Assembly (NCBI GenBank): GCA_029204225.1
Contig: CM055107.1
Coordinates: 30,901,410-30,965,409 of the forward strand
Length of the DNA: 64,000 bases
Direction: 5' to 3'
Source of the DNA: Diphasiastrum complanatum
Taxonomy: Eukaryota > Streptophyta > Lycopodiopsida > Lycopodiales > Lycopodiaceae
Part shown: in pieces, positions 1 through 10,525 of the stretch
Layout of the letters: each line of letters starts with the position of its first letter
Position numbering within the stretch: position 1 is the first letter of the stretch
Made by a program: the position numbers and the translations under genes
The notes under the pieces: generated by a model
The model's input: the letters and a program-made list of their open reading frames with translations, nothing else
Database searches by the model: none
Told to the model about the DNA's origin: nothing

Positions 1-1199
1 CTATTAAGAAGGCATTACGGTTTAATGATAGGCATAGCCCCTCTTGGCTTCAAGCAAGGCTTGCTACTCTCTCACTGGTGCTAGTTAAGTGAGAGTGTGA
101 GTCTCACTGAAACTCTCTCACTTAACTAGCATGTTGGATGGGCACCTGGCATTTAAAGCCCTTTTTCATCCTCAGGCAGTTTTGTGTAATAACTCAGTAG
201 CTTGTTCTTTGGTGATTGCAAACGACTATACTCTAACAGCTGTGATCATTGTAGTATCTTGTGAAGCTTTGATGAGTGCAGTCTATTCTATTCCAATATT
301 TGTGATCATTGTTATAGCTTGAAGGCTGCTCACGTTGCATACTCGCCTTTCTTTCCAGAAAAATTCCAGATTTCCCAACTTCAAACATAAGGCTGCCAAG
401 AAGGCACCACGGATTGACAACAGGTTTTATCCTCCTCGGGCACATGCCAAGCTAGCTTCCATGGTAAAATGTCAAGAACAGGGACAATCCTGTTTTGTAA
501 AACCTCAAATTTCTGGTATGGATCTATTTTTCTCATGTTCTCTTTTTTCAGCAGCATTGCCTTGCTGAGGAGAGCGATGAATTTGCAGAGATGTAGACTG
601 ATCTAGCCAAAGTTCTGATTCATACTGTTTTAGGGCATGCAAGCAGAGTAGTTAGAAAGGAACAGCTCTGGCAGGAGTTTTTCTCAGATCCGTCGCAGTG
701 GTGGGACAACAGACTCACTAAGGTGTGGCTATGATCTGAACGCCCATTGAAGATGACTTGTAAATTGATTGTGAGGATGGTTTAGGACTCACTTCACGCT
801 TCAGTTGCTATGGCAAATTACTTTTGACTTGTCCCTTAAATTTTTTTTTCAATGGTGCTGGTTATTGTAGTTATTTTACCTAAGATGAAGCTTTCGCTGC
901 TGATATTTGTAATGTTTTGTAGAGAAGTCCCAAGCACCCAGACTTTAAACATAAGCGTACACATGAGGGCCTATGGATTGAAGGTTGGCCGAACCCCCCC
1001 TGGGTTAGAGCGAAGATGGCCACTATGGCATTGGGCCAACTACAATCTGATGCTGGAACGAGATCGCGGTATGGTTTTTAGTCCCAGTGTCAACTGTGAA
1101 GCTTTGGGCTCAGGGCTGAGAGCTCATCAGTATTCTGTTTTGGTGATCTTTCAAATTGACAGTCATATTTCTTTGTAATCATGATATGAATCATGTAGG
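1..1199. other. Upstream region, no gene recognised
   Basis: About 1.2 kb before the PPR reading frame. Short open frames exist (for example 852-1178 +) but none shows a recognisable domain. The frame of the PPR gene is closed by a TGA at 1182-1184, so no in-frame ATG lies immediately upstream. A first exon or a frameshifted start could lie here but cannot be identified. The only clear structure is the hairpin at 79-131. Confidence 0.5.
79..131. repeat. Perfect 17-bp inverted repeat (hairpin)
   Basis: The arms 79-95 and 115-131 are exact reverse complements (core GCTAGTTAAGTGAGAG), separated by a 19-base loop. The loop and flanks repeat the CTCTCAC/GTGAGAG theme. It could be a foldback element end or a hairpin transcript; the sequence alone does not decide. 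Confidence 0.8.
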
Positions 1200-3002
1200 G
1201 TGTCCGACTCCTGTTGTAACGATGATCATGTGAGCAAGCTCTGTCAGGCGGGACGATTGAAAGATGCACTGCATATGGTAGAGCTTATGGTCCAGCAAAA
1301 TTCACAAGCTTCATTCCAAGCCTATGTTGCTCTTCTGAAAGGGTGTGCCAGAATGAGAGCCCTGGCGGAGGGCAAGCGGGTGCATGCCCTCATAGTCCAG
1401 AGTGGACTAAATTCAGACATTTTCCTAGGAAACATTCTTGTTGACATGTATGCCAAGTGTGGTAGTGTGTTGGATGCACGCAAAGTATTCAACAAAATGC
1501 CTGAACACAATGTGTTTTCGTGGACTGCTATCATCTCAGCATATGCCGATCATGGACAAGGGCAGGAGGCTATTCATCTATTCCAGCAAATGCAAGAGAC
1601 GGGCATATCACCGGACAAGGTCGCATTTGTTGTTGTCCTAAAAGCTTGTACCAGGATTGCAGCCCTCGAACAGGGCAAACAACTTCACTTGAAAATCAAT
1701 AAAAGTGGCTTTCAGTCAGATGTGATTATAATGAACACCCTTATTGACATGTATGCAAAATGTGGGTGCATAGAGGATGCTCGTCAGGTATTCAACAAAA
1801 TGAGCGAACGAGATGTGGTTTCATGGAGTGCGATGATGGCAGGATATGCACAGAATGGATTTTGCAGGGAGGCCCTTGCCCTATATGAGCAAATGAAACA
1901 GGAGGGTGTGCAGCCAAACACTGTCACATATGTTATTCTCATAAAAGCAAGTGCCAGCAGTACAGCCCTGGAACAGGGCAAGCAGCTCCATTCTGACATC
2001 ATCAGAAGTGGCTTTGAGTCAGATGTGATTGTGGGGAACGCCCTTGTTGACATGTATGCAAAATGCGATTGCATAGAGCGAGCACATGCAGTGTTCAACA
2101 AAATGAGTGAACGAGATGTGGTCTCATGGAATTCGATGATTGCGGGATATGTAAAATGCGGGTGCATAGAGGATGCACGTGGACTGTTCAACAGCATGAA
2201 TGAACGAGATGTGGTTTCATGGTGTGCAATGATTGCAGGATATGCACAGAATGGTCTTGGCAAGGACGCCCTTGCTCTGTATGAGCTAATGAAACTGGAA
2301 GGCATGCAGCCTGACAATGCCACATATAGTATTCTCCTAAAAGCATGTGGCAGCATTGCAGCCCTGGAACAGGGCAAGCAGATCCATTCCGACATCATGA
2401 GAAGTGGCTGTGAGCCAGATGTGATTTTATGGAACACTCTTGTGGACATGTATGCAAGATGCGGATGCGTAGAGCATGCACGTCAGGTGTTCAACAATAT
2501 GCGTGAACGGAATGTGGTGTCATGGAATACAATGATTGCAGGATATGCACAGCAGGGCCTTGGCAAGGAGGCTGTCACACTTTTGGAGCAAATGCAAAGG
2601 GAAGGCACAAAGCCTGATGAGGTCACGTATGTCAGCGTTCTGTCTGCATGCAGCCATTCTGGCCTTGTAGATGCGGGTTGTCGTGTCTTTGATTCCATGT
2701 ATAAAATTCATGGTGTCACACCAACTGTGGATCACTACGCTTGTATGGTTGATCTCCTTTGTCGTGCAGGGTGCCTAGCTGATGCTGAGGTTTTTATTAA
2801 CAAAATGCCAATTCAGCCCGATGCTGTCATTTGGAGGACTTTGCTTGGTGCTGCTAGAAACCATGGCCATGTGGAAATAGGAAGACGTGCCTTTGATCGT
2901 GTTGTGAAGTTGGAACCAGAAAATGCTGCAGCTTATGTGCTGCTATCAAACATCTATGGAGCAGCCGGTAGGATGAGGTACCAAAGACAAGAAAGGAAGT
3001 GA
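1200..3002 (+). pseudogene. PLS-class pentatricopeptide repeat protein, array intact, C-terminal tail broken
   Basis: A 600-codon open frame made of P, L and S PPR motifs. PPR proteins of this class bind organelle RNA, and those with a DYW tail edit C to U in plastids or mitochondria. Visible hallmarks include repeated MYAKCG, DVVSW, MIAGYAQ and EQGKQ(L/I)H blocks from about residue 38 to 470. An E1 motif follows at about 505-560 (PDAVIWRTLLGAARNHG, then LEPENAAAYVLLSNIYGAAGR). The frame opens with GTG after an in-frame TGA at 1182, so the true start is unknown. The first in-frame ATG is near 1275, inside the first helices. No targeting peptide is visible. The frame stops just after E1, and E2/DYW sequence continues downstream in other frames, so the gene is probably inactivated. 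A sequencing indel or an intron are less likely alternatives because the DYW part also has stops and substituted ligands. Confidence 0.85.
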
Positions 3003-3422
3003 ATGATGTAGGTGCAAGAAAATGCCTGGGTGCAGCTGGATTCTAGATGACAAGGTGCATGCCTTTGTTACAGACAATGCAACTTATCCACAAAGCAAGG
3101 AGATTGGGATTAATTGGATGGATTAGTGTGATTGAAGGAGGCAGGGTATATGCCTGATTTGAGCTTTGTGCTGCATGATGTGGATGGAGGATGAGATGAG
3201 GAGGATACTTTGTGTGAACACAGTGAAAAGCTGGCTATTGCCTCTCATCAGCACTCCTGCTGGGACACCTATCTGCATCAAGAAGAATCTTTGAGTTGTG
3301 GTGACAGCCACAATGGCACCAAGAGCATTCAAAAGACTATCTGATGTGAGATCATTGTGAGGAATGCAAACCAGTTCCAACATTCTAAGGATGGCTCTGG
3401 TTCCTGTGTGTATTATTTGTAA
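3003..3422 (+). pseudogene. Decayed E2 and DYW deaminase domain of the same PPR gene
   Basis: Reading across frames after the PPR stop recovers the E2 region (RKEVNDVGARK, then MPGCSWILDDKVHAFVT) and a DYW domain from about 3147. One frame gives YMPDLSFVLHDV, a stop, then CEHSEKLAIA (the HSE catalytic motif), then CGDSHN, another stop, then EIIVRNANQFQHSKDG and SCVYY. A middle piece, ISTPAGTPICIKKN, lies in a different frame. In active DYW domains the zinc motif is CxxCH and the end is DYW. Here the second Cys is Ser and the end reads VYY. At least three frameshifts and two stops make it non-functional. This shows the parent gene was a full PLS-E-DYW editing factor. Confidence 0.85.
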
Positions 3423-3509
3423 GCACCTGCATTAGCTTATGTGGAATTGGTTTTGGAGTTTTTTGGCAGACTCGGTTGTCACATACTTCAGTCACTCCAT
3501 TCTTTGACC
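3423..3509. other. Short spacer after the PPR pseudogene
   Basis: No gene or repeat recognised. It separates the DYW remnant from a possible copia fragment on the other strand. Confidence 0.4.
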
Positions 3510-3613
3510 AGTACTTCACCTTAGATCTACTTGTGGTACTTGCTAGCTTTCGATTCCACTGCATCCTATGTCTTATTCTTTGTGATAGATCTATATTCTT
3601 CCTGCATGGCTTT
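3510..3613 (-). pseudogene. Possible copia RT N-terminal fragment
   Basis: On the minus strand one frame reads KAMQEEYRSITKNKT, stop, DAVES. This resembles the block before copia reverse transcriptase (AM..EY.SI..N.TW.LVE), with the Trp codon changed to a stop. Only about 35 codons are alignable and further stops follow, so the call is tentative. Confidence 0.4.
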
Positions 3614-5715
3614 CCTTCGATGAAAATACTTCTTGGAACCATGTTCACTTGATTATGGAATGTCCTCAATTATCACCCACAACGTTTAAGTACCACTGCC
3701 GTCTCTTAGTCACACCACTATGATCAAGATCAACAATAGTATTTTTAGTGAAATCATCAAGTACAAAAAGAGTAGGAAATTAACATCAACAAGTTGGTCA
3801 CCTTCTGTAAGACCCCAAGTGAAGATCCTCTATATCTTGTTGCATGCACCAAAAAGACTATTGTGTGGAGCCAAACCACCCAACCAACTGAAAGCCGAGA
3901 GTCAAACCCCAATCAACTTTCCCCCTCGAGCCATGTTGATTGAATACATGAGAGGAGAGGATTGCGGCAATAAAAAACTAGGTTGTGGAGCTCGGCGAGT
4001 TTCTACATGTTATATAGACTTCAAAAGCCTAGGAATATTTCATATAGGATGCCAATTGCTTTTGTCTCCTTTGCATGCACTAAAAGCAGTCAATCACGAT
4101 GCACTAGCTCCATATGTCTTAATTAGAGCATCTGGGCCCTCACAAGGTTAATAATGACATTTTTAGCCTAGTTTGGAATGGCATTAGAGAAAATTTGAGC
4201 ACAAAAGGGGCTTTTCAAATAGATACTTTTTTTATTTTTTCTCAAAAATTTCTTCTACATGAACCAATCAAAACACTCAAATTTGAAATCTACATAACGT
4301 AGCTCCTTCAAATTGAAAGAACAATAATTTTGCGTCCGGGGCAGCTCGTGATGATTACGGTGCCATTAGAAAGTCCTCGACGAGAGCTTTTTCAACGACA
4401 CCCAACATGACCTAGTTCCGAACTACGATGAAGAAGTTATGGCCGGTCAAAGTTTTGGTTAATTAGATATGTGAGTAACAATATATGCAAAAAGAATTTG
4501 CCAAATTTAAGGTATGTTTATGTACTAGATCATAGTAAATTAACTCTCTTGCAGTTGTCTTAATCTTGTGGGCTTTGCTATGTGTTCCTTGATATCAGAT
4601 TTATATCATAGACTTAAACCAGTTGATGAACATAAACATAGAACAAGTAATGTTTGAAACAATTACATGTTGATTAGTCTTCTATGAAAAGATGACTTTA
4701 AGAAATCAATTTGAAGAATATTTCTAAAGTCTAAAACATTTTTCCTGTGGAAAAAGACTTAAGAATGATTCTTGTATTTTTTGAGCTATATGCTCGATAC
4801 TCTATATTGATTAAGTGTGACATTGGAATCCAGTAATATTATGGTTGATGAATCATAAACAAGTACTTGATTATCATTTGAGAATTATGTGAAAATTTAA
4901 TGATTTTTGTGAAATGTTGAGTGATTCATGATTCATGATTCATGATTCTTGATTGAGATAATAAATTGGGTTAGTATTCCAAATATAAATTCTCTTTTCT
5001 CCAAAAAAATATTGTGAACGTATGTGTCTCACAAGCATTTTTATTGAGAAGATTCATCTTCTTGAGGATAGATGCTTAGTACTTGAGTAAATGGTATAGA
5101 TTGTAGTCTATAAGTGCTTGTGTATGAGTTTCAACCTAGATTTTTGGTCGGAGATTGTTATATCTATTAAGATTCTAATGGTTGTTGATTTCTTGCATGT
5201 GACACTAGAATTGCACATTTAACTCATTAGAGTAATTGCAGTACTCTGGACTGAGTTATAATTGTATGAGTCTGGATGGATCTTCAAAAGATTCTAGTTG
5301 ATTAAACGGCTATGTCTTGAAATGTTTATAAGTTTTAAAGGTATACATACCCATAAGGATTATGAATTGTCTGTGAGAAATTGTGGATAGTTTTAGATTA
5401 TAATTAAAATGGATTTTTTCTTTTAGCTTTTGGATTTAATCTTTGAAATAAAGAATCGATTCATCCAATTCTTCAAATAATTGAGATTACATGAAGTTGA
5501 TGTCTTTTATTTGGAGAAAATAAACCCAATTGCATCTTTTGCAACACCAGTAACGATGATACCTCTACTTGTATCTACAATTTGAGAATACAAGCCTTTG
5601 CAAGATAAGAATGAGGATAATGATTTTTGACTAAGAGTCTAAAGCTTAAGAAATAATTTTTCTAATTCTTTTCCTTTCTTGTTCTAGGGACAAAACTTGT
5701 TCAAGGGTGGAAGAA
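3614..5715. other. Degenerate retroelement-like DNA, no gene
   Basis: No intact coding region. The open frame at 3720-4151 (+) has no recognisable domain. The part from about 5280 to 5715 resembles 61310-61800 (shared phrases such as GAGAAATTGTGGATAG and GACAAAAC.TGTT.AAG). It therefore looks like the 3' end of a retroelement family that occurs twice in this window, immediately before an LTR. Confidence 0.45.
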
Positions 5716-6176
5716 TGTTATTGTCATATCTAACTCAAAGGATTTGGAATAGTCCTGATATGGTAGACCGGTTCTCTAGTGTTCTAGACTGTTGGATATG
5801 CCTCGAATTGATTCCATGTCAAGGCTAGTATTGTAACTAATAACCTTGAAAGAACCCATACACTTCTACAGAGACAATGGCATATGACAGATGCATGCAT
5901 GGGGTATGTGACCTAAGTTTAGCCGGGTTGCATGGGATTTGCATGTAGGCATGCATAGGCTTCTTACCACTATATATATTGGTAGAAAATCTTCTTCCTA
6001 TATTCTAGGCTCTGGCTCTTGGTTACCAACTTCATGGCTCTCTACAAGCATTCACATTCCATGGCTAGGGGATGAGGTGTTATGATACATCTCTATTTGG
6101 ATGGGTGGTTTGGCTCCCACTAGTCTTTATTGGTGTGTTTCTCCTATCTTCATCTTAGTGATCTTCTAGTGATGGT
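5716..6176 (+). repeat. LTR-like repeat, family A, copy 1
   Basis: Begins TGTTATTGTCATAT and matches 42668-43145 in order. Shared blocks include TGGAATAGTCCT.ATATGGTAGACCGG, TTCATGTCAAGGCC, TGGTTTGGCTCC and CTCCTATC.TCATCTTAG. The other copy is followed by a TGGTATCAGAGC primer site, which identifies both as LTRs. This copy lacks the primer site, so it is a 3' or solo LTR. The end is approximate. Confidence 0.6.
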
Positions 6177-6346
6177 TCCACCTATCATCAATACTATCTA
6201 CCCAATTATCATCTATGAAACCCTGTATTTTCGGTAAACCATATTGTTTTTCATACATCAAGCCATATGTAGCTATGCCCTTAACATAGCGAATAATTCT
6301 TTTTTTTTTTGTAGCTTTTCAATATTTCTTTGGGTATTTCCATAAA

Positions 6347-6634
6347 CTAACATACTAGACTGAGAACATAGCTAATTTCAAGATGTGTAGTTGTGAGATA
6401 AATCAAACATCCAACTAGTTGATGAAATGATATTACATATGCTAGCTCACTTTGATCCTTAGTTGACAACTTCTTACCAACTTCAATTGGTGTAGAGATT
6501 GGTTTACTATCACCCGTCCCAAAGTACTCAAACATTTTAGTTACGTACTTGGTTTGGGTGAGTGTAATACCTTCCTTCTTTTGCCAAATCTCTATTCCAA
6601 GGCAATAGTGCATAAGCCACTTAAATGAGTTCAA
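6347..6634 (-). pseudogene. Ty1/copia reverse transcriptase C-terminal fragment
   Basis: 95 open codons carry the post-catalytic part of a copia RT: MHYCLGIEIWQ, a segment equivalent to the usual F.SQ.KY block (LTQTKYVTKMFEYFG), PISTPIEVGKKL, and LVGCLIYLTTTHLEISY. The YVDD site and the RNase H are missing. A minus-strand LTR with primer site at 7788-7800 lies upstream, so this is probably the relic of one minus-oriented copia element that lost most of its interior. Confidence 0.8.
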
Positions 6635-7787
6635 ACATTTTGCAAGTAAATAAAATGCAAGTTTTACGAGTTTTTTGTTCTAAAAAGTGATGATTATGAC
6701 AATCATTGATTCCATAACAAGCACGACACATATCACACATGTAAGAAGAAATACTTACAATCAACTAGTAAATGTACTTGTTTGAAGGTGTATAGTTGAT
6801 CATTATTTCACAGCAATAAAATGAATGAATATGTGTGTCAATTATACAAAATAAAAGTTTCATGGGTGTTATCAGTTACACTTGGAGCTTGCTTTTCGCA
6901 CATAGAAATCATTAGACTAAAATAAAAGTCAATTATCAAGTTCTCCTAAATGTTCCTCAATTTCTATGGAGAAGACAATGGCAACAAATTTGACAAAAGA
7001 AGAGTCAAAGACATGCACTGCACTCATTTGCAAATTGCAATTTTGATTCACACCCAATGTACACAATAGGTCCATGTCCCTTGGAAGGATTTTGGCTCAT
7101 TTTTTATGCAATGCTTGTTTATGATAAACTCTTGAGACATAACACTTTGAAGACGTGAATATCAATTTTCTTGCCAAGTGTTATACTAAGTGAGTAGTCA
7201 CTTGATAGGATTTAGTTAGCCTATCATATTAGAAAGATTGAACATCATTTCTTAGTAAAAGAGCTATTAACATTCATACATTGTGTTGTGAAAAATGACA
7301 AAAGCAATCCAAAGTCTTCATTGCCAACAATTTGGCAGGGCAAAAAACTACCCTCCACTCTACTCACCAAGAAATCTTCACACAAGCATTAGCCAAATCA
7401 TTTTATATTTTTGAGAGTGATAGTCACAAGCTAAATAGTGATTAGGGTTATGAGTTTATATTAACCCATTTGTGTAGTAGTCTAGAGAGAGAAATTGCAA
7501 AATAAATACTTACCCATTGTACCTCTACCTCAATCCTGGAGATGCTACTTCAGTTGTGGAATTATCACATCCAACAATGATTAGATGTGATGATCTGATC
7601 CAAAATAGCTTCTTCTCAGCCTTTGATCTTCAATAGACCTGAAATATATTTTTAATCCACAACTTCAGCTCACAAAACAAAGGTTAGTAGGATTTGATCA
7701 ATAATGCAATGCATAATCATGCTAGAACTTGATCAAACATCCAAATATCACCATAAATGAAAATCTTATAAAAATAACAGCCAGCTA
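6635..7787 (-). other. Degenerate interior of the minus copia element
   Basis: No open frame with a recognised domain. Its position between the RT fragment and the primer site suggests decayed gag or leader sequence. Confidence 0.4.
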
Positions 7788-7799
7788 GCTCTGATACCA
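7788..7799 (-). promoter_or_regulatory. Retrotransposon primer-binding site
   Basis: The reverse complement reads TGGTATCAGAGC, the usual plant copia site matching the 3' end of initiator tRNA-Met. It directly abuts an LTR-like TGTGAAAAAAG start at 7800. Confidence 0.75.
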
Positions 7800-8210
7800 T
7801 GTGAAAAAAGTGGATCTTGATTGGATCCAAACTCCCTAAATACTTGGCTAAGATCTTTGCACAACAAGCTACAAAAGCTAGAAATGGCAAAGCATCCTAA
7901 TGCTACCTTTGATACACATGAACTTGACAAAGCATTCAAGAGACAAAAGAAACTAATAAAAGGTACTGATGGCAGCCAAAAATAGTAGCAAACAGGGCTC
8001 CCAACAACAGCCTACCACTTTTGGAAACCTCTTAAGATCATACACAAAAGCTTAAAGACAATACACAAGACAATGCTCTCAATGGAGGAAGAAACAATGA
8101 CAATGATCTATTCCAAACTGCGTAGTTGTCGGCTCCTTCCAATTTGCTTGACTCATTGACGATGCTCTCGCTTAGAGTTTCCATTATTGTATAGATGAGT
8201 CAGGATTGCA
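7800..8210 (-). repeat. 5' LTR of the minus copia element (right end uncertain)
   Basis: Starts TGTGAAAAAAG (plus-strand reading) next to the primer-binding site. No partner LTR was found, so the outer boundary is a guess. Confidence 0.4.
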
Positions 8211-8334
8211 AAAATAATTCAATTTGATCACAAAACTTGTCTCCAAATTTATCACACCACAGAATCATATATCCTTGGTTGTATATCTGATATCGATTCA
8301 GCGTGCATAGGTATGACTCGTAGTCCTTGATTTG

Positions 8335-8530
8335 GCTATTCGCATGTTGATTCGATATGTACGGACACATGCAATATTGATTCAACATGCACCACTCGAG
8401 ATCTTCTTGGGCTTTCGTGCGTTGAACCGATATTGGTACGGATATGCAATATCGATTCGGCGTGCAGATGTACGACTGCTCGGGATCTTCTTGGGATCTT
8501 GCGTGTTGAACCGATATTAATACGAATCGA
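8335..8530. repeat. Two diverged ~80-bp tandem units
   Basis: Two successive units share ATGCAATAT.GATTC, CGTGCA or CATGCA, CTCG.GATCTTCTTGGG and GCGT.TTGAACCGATAT. Their divergence is clear, so this is an old tandem duplication of TE-like DNA. No gene is present. Confidence 0.6.
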
Positions 8531-8639
8531 GATTAAAAGTAGAGGGAATGTAAGAATTTTTAGAGGGAATATTCTAGATTCTCCATCGAAGATTTCGAAG
8601 TGTGTAATCATTTAGACAAACAAAGATCAGTAATGTGAA

Positions 8640-9031
8640 AAGTCTGAAGCCTCATAACTCTGAATGGCAGTACTAGACATTGTCTAGTAGGATTTGCAGT
8701 TTTCCAAATAGACAAATGAGCGATTTCTTGGCAAAACTCTCTCACAAATGGCACTTTTCACACAAACTAGAAAGTATTGTTACTCAACATATTTTCAATC
8801 TGTCTGATGCTACCCTGGCTTTTCTGATGCCTCCAAGGCTGTGTCTTCGTTCCCCACTGATAATTCTGAGCTCCAAACCTGCAAAATACACCAAGGAAGG
8901 ATTTCTTCTAGCCTTTTTTTTGTCTCTCCAAGCTTTCACCTCCTGTGGAGGACTTTCTCACTTCATTGTAGAGCCTATGACAAGCTGTATATTACTGATC
9001 AGGCACACAGGACTATCGGGATCTGATACCA
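8640..9031 (-). other. Retroelement leader next to short LTR, copy 1
   Basis: Closely matches 12630-13024 over its whole length (for example CTCATAACT.TGAATGGCAGTACTA and TGTCTTCGTTCCCCACTGAT). The right end carries GGATCTGATACCA, the complement of a primer-binding site. No coding domain is seen, so it looks like the untranslated leader of a minus-oriented element. Confidence 0.65.
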
Positions 9032-9272
9032 TGTCAATAATCAGATAAGCAACATCAATCATTCACCACAAGGAGGAAGAAGAACACACTCTATCACACA
9101 CTTACTCACTGAATGTAAAATGTACAAATAAACTCTGAACCCTGATAGAGAGAGATAAAAATCTAGGCGTTGACTAATAGACTAGCCTACATCTACTAAT
9201 AGTTGGTAACAATTGTCAACAGTAAATTACATTGTAAACAATAACAATGAAGTTTATCATTGATTTATAACA
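9032..9272 (-). repeat. Short LTR, family B, copy 1
   Basis: 241 bp from TGTCAATAATCAG to ATTTATAACA, with TGT/ACA ends and a primer-binding site just to its left. It matches 13025-13269. It is followed at once by TCGTTGTCGGGGAG, which resembles the first internal bases of a gypsy element in the + direction, so two elements abut exactly here. Confidence 0.65.
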
Positions 9273-10333
9273 TCGTTGTCGGGGAGACAATGCTAAGTAG
9301 ATTTAGGAATGGATTTTTTTTTAATATTTCTTTGCTATTTTTTTTTCTTTTTGATAGGTTTATTACTCGCCCTAGTGAAGTTTTTTGAGTTTCTGTTGTT
9401 TTTATTACTCATCACTTTTTCAGAGAGTAGAGCAGACTCAAATGCATCATCAATCAGCTTGGTGAATAACGTCTATTACTCGCCTACTGTGATTATTACT
9501 CATCGATCTCAAAATCTTGAGATTTTCACAATAACTTTATTTGCCCTATGCATAGAGCCCTCTGCTAGGCTAGAACTCTCATCATAAAACTCGGCAAGTA
9601 ATCAGACTATTACTCACCTATAGTCATTACTCACCAAGTCCATTTTTTTGTATCTTTTTTCAATATCATTATTCGCCATCAGTTCAGTGTGCTCAGGACT
9701 CTCAAATCTAGCATTCTGGAGTTTGGTGAGTAATGAGCTATTACTCACCTATTTTTCGCCAGTTCAAATTTCTCGCCCATGTTCTATTTTTTTTGTCTTT
9801 TTCTATTACTCGCCAACTGAGATTTCTTTCGATCCACTTAGTAACATTACTCATCATCAGCACAATAGCAAGTACAGTACTTGATCTACCATATGCCAGA
9901 CCGGCAAGTAATGCTCTGATTTTTTGTATTACTCGCCAACAACTCAACTTTATTTGCCCTCTTCACGATGTGTTCTGATCATCATTGACAGTACATAGGC
10001 AACTCGACAAGTAATTAGCTATTATTCACCTATTAATTGCCCACTGTCTATTACTCGCCATCAGAGAAGTTTCAAAAAATTTGGAATAGATTTGAGTGAC
10101 TAACCATCACAATCCATCTGTCTTTTCTAATTTTTCTCTACTCAACTTTTAATTGTGCAAACACTCTCTTTAGATCCCGATCTGGATTTGATCTGAGTTT
10201 GATTCCATTTTGGTTTTGATTTTCATCCTGATCCATTCGTCAATCACCCTAATATAGAAAAGATTCACAAAAATATCTGAGGAACAAGAAAAAAAAAAGA
10301 GACCAAAAATAGCCTCACCCTCCATTTCAAAGT
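9273..10333 (+). other. Gypsy-type leader with ATTACTCGCC array
   Basis: The stretch begins with a GTTGTCGGGGAG motif similar to gypsy leader starts and runs up to a gag-like frame at 10334. It has no coding sequence of its own. Most of it is occupied by the dispersed ATTACTCGCC repeats described separately. Confidence 0.45.
9360..10065. repeat. Dispersed ATTACTCGCC / GGCGAGTAAT hairpin array
   Basis: Within about 700 bp the motif ATTACTC(G/A)CC or close variants occurs well over a dozen times. It is often paired with an inverted partner, GG(T/C)(G/A)AGTAAT. The best case is near 9724-9750: GGTGAGTAAT, a 5-base loop GAGCT, then ATTACTCACC, a perfect 10-bp hairpin. Spacing is irregular, so it is not a simple tandem satellite. 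Confidence 0.75.
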
Positions 10334-10525
10334 GTGCATCTCAGATTTGGTAAGAGATTATCAACCCTGGATCCCCTTGATCTTGAGGAATTTTTCAACA
10401 TACCCATCAAAATACATCACGAAAACATTGACATAGATCCACCACCAATGGACAATTCAACACCCTCTGTAGGGCATGTTGTTCGGAACTTCCACAAGAT
10501 CAACCCTCTAAGATTTGATGGAGCC
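10334..10525 (+). pseudogene. Gypsy-type gag N-terminal fragment
   Basis: About 65 codons ending VVRNFHKINPLRFDGA, which matches the start of retrotransposon gag domains (F.....P.FDG..DP..A..W). The frame then runs straight into the CCTTGG-type array, so the rest of gag is missing or replaced. Confidence 0.55.

Noticed and set aside
1784-2449. 221-codon frame on the minus strand under the PPR gene
   Set aside because: It is the antisense shadow of the repeated PPR sequence.
3720-4151. 143-codon open frame
   Set aside because: No domain, and the sequence looks like retroelement flank. Base composition gives no coding signal.
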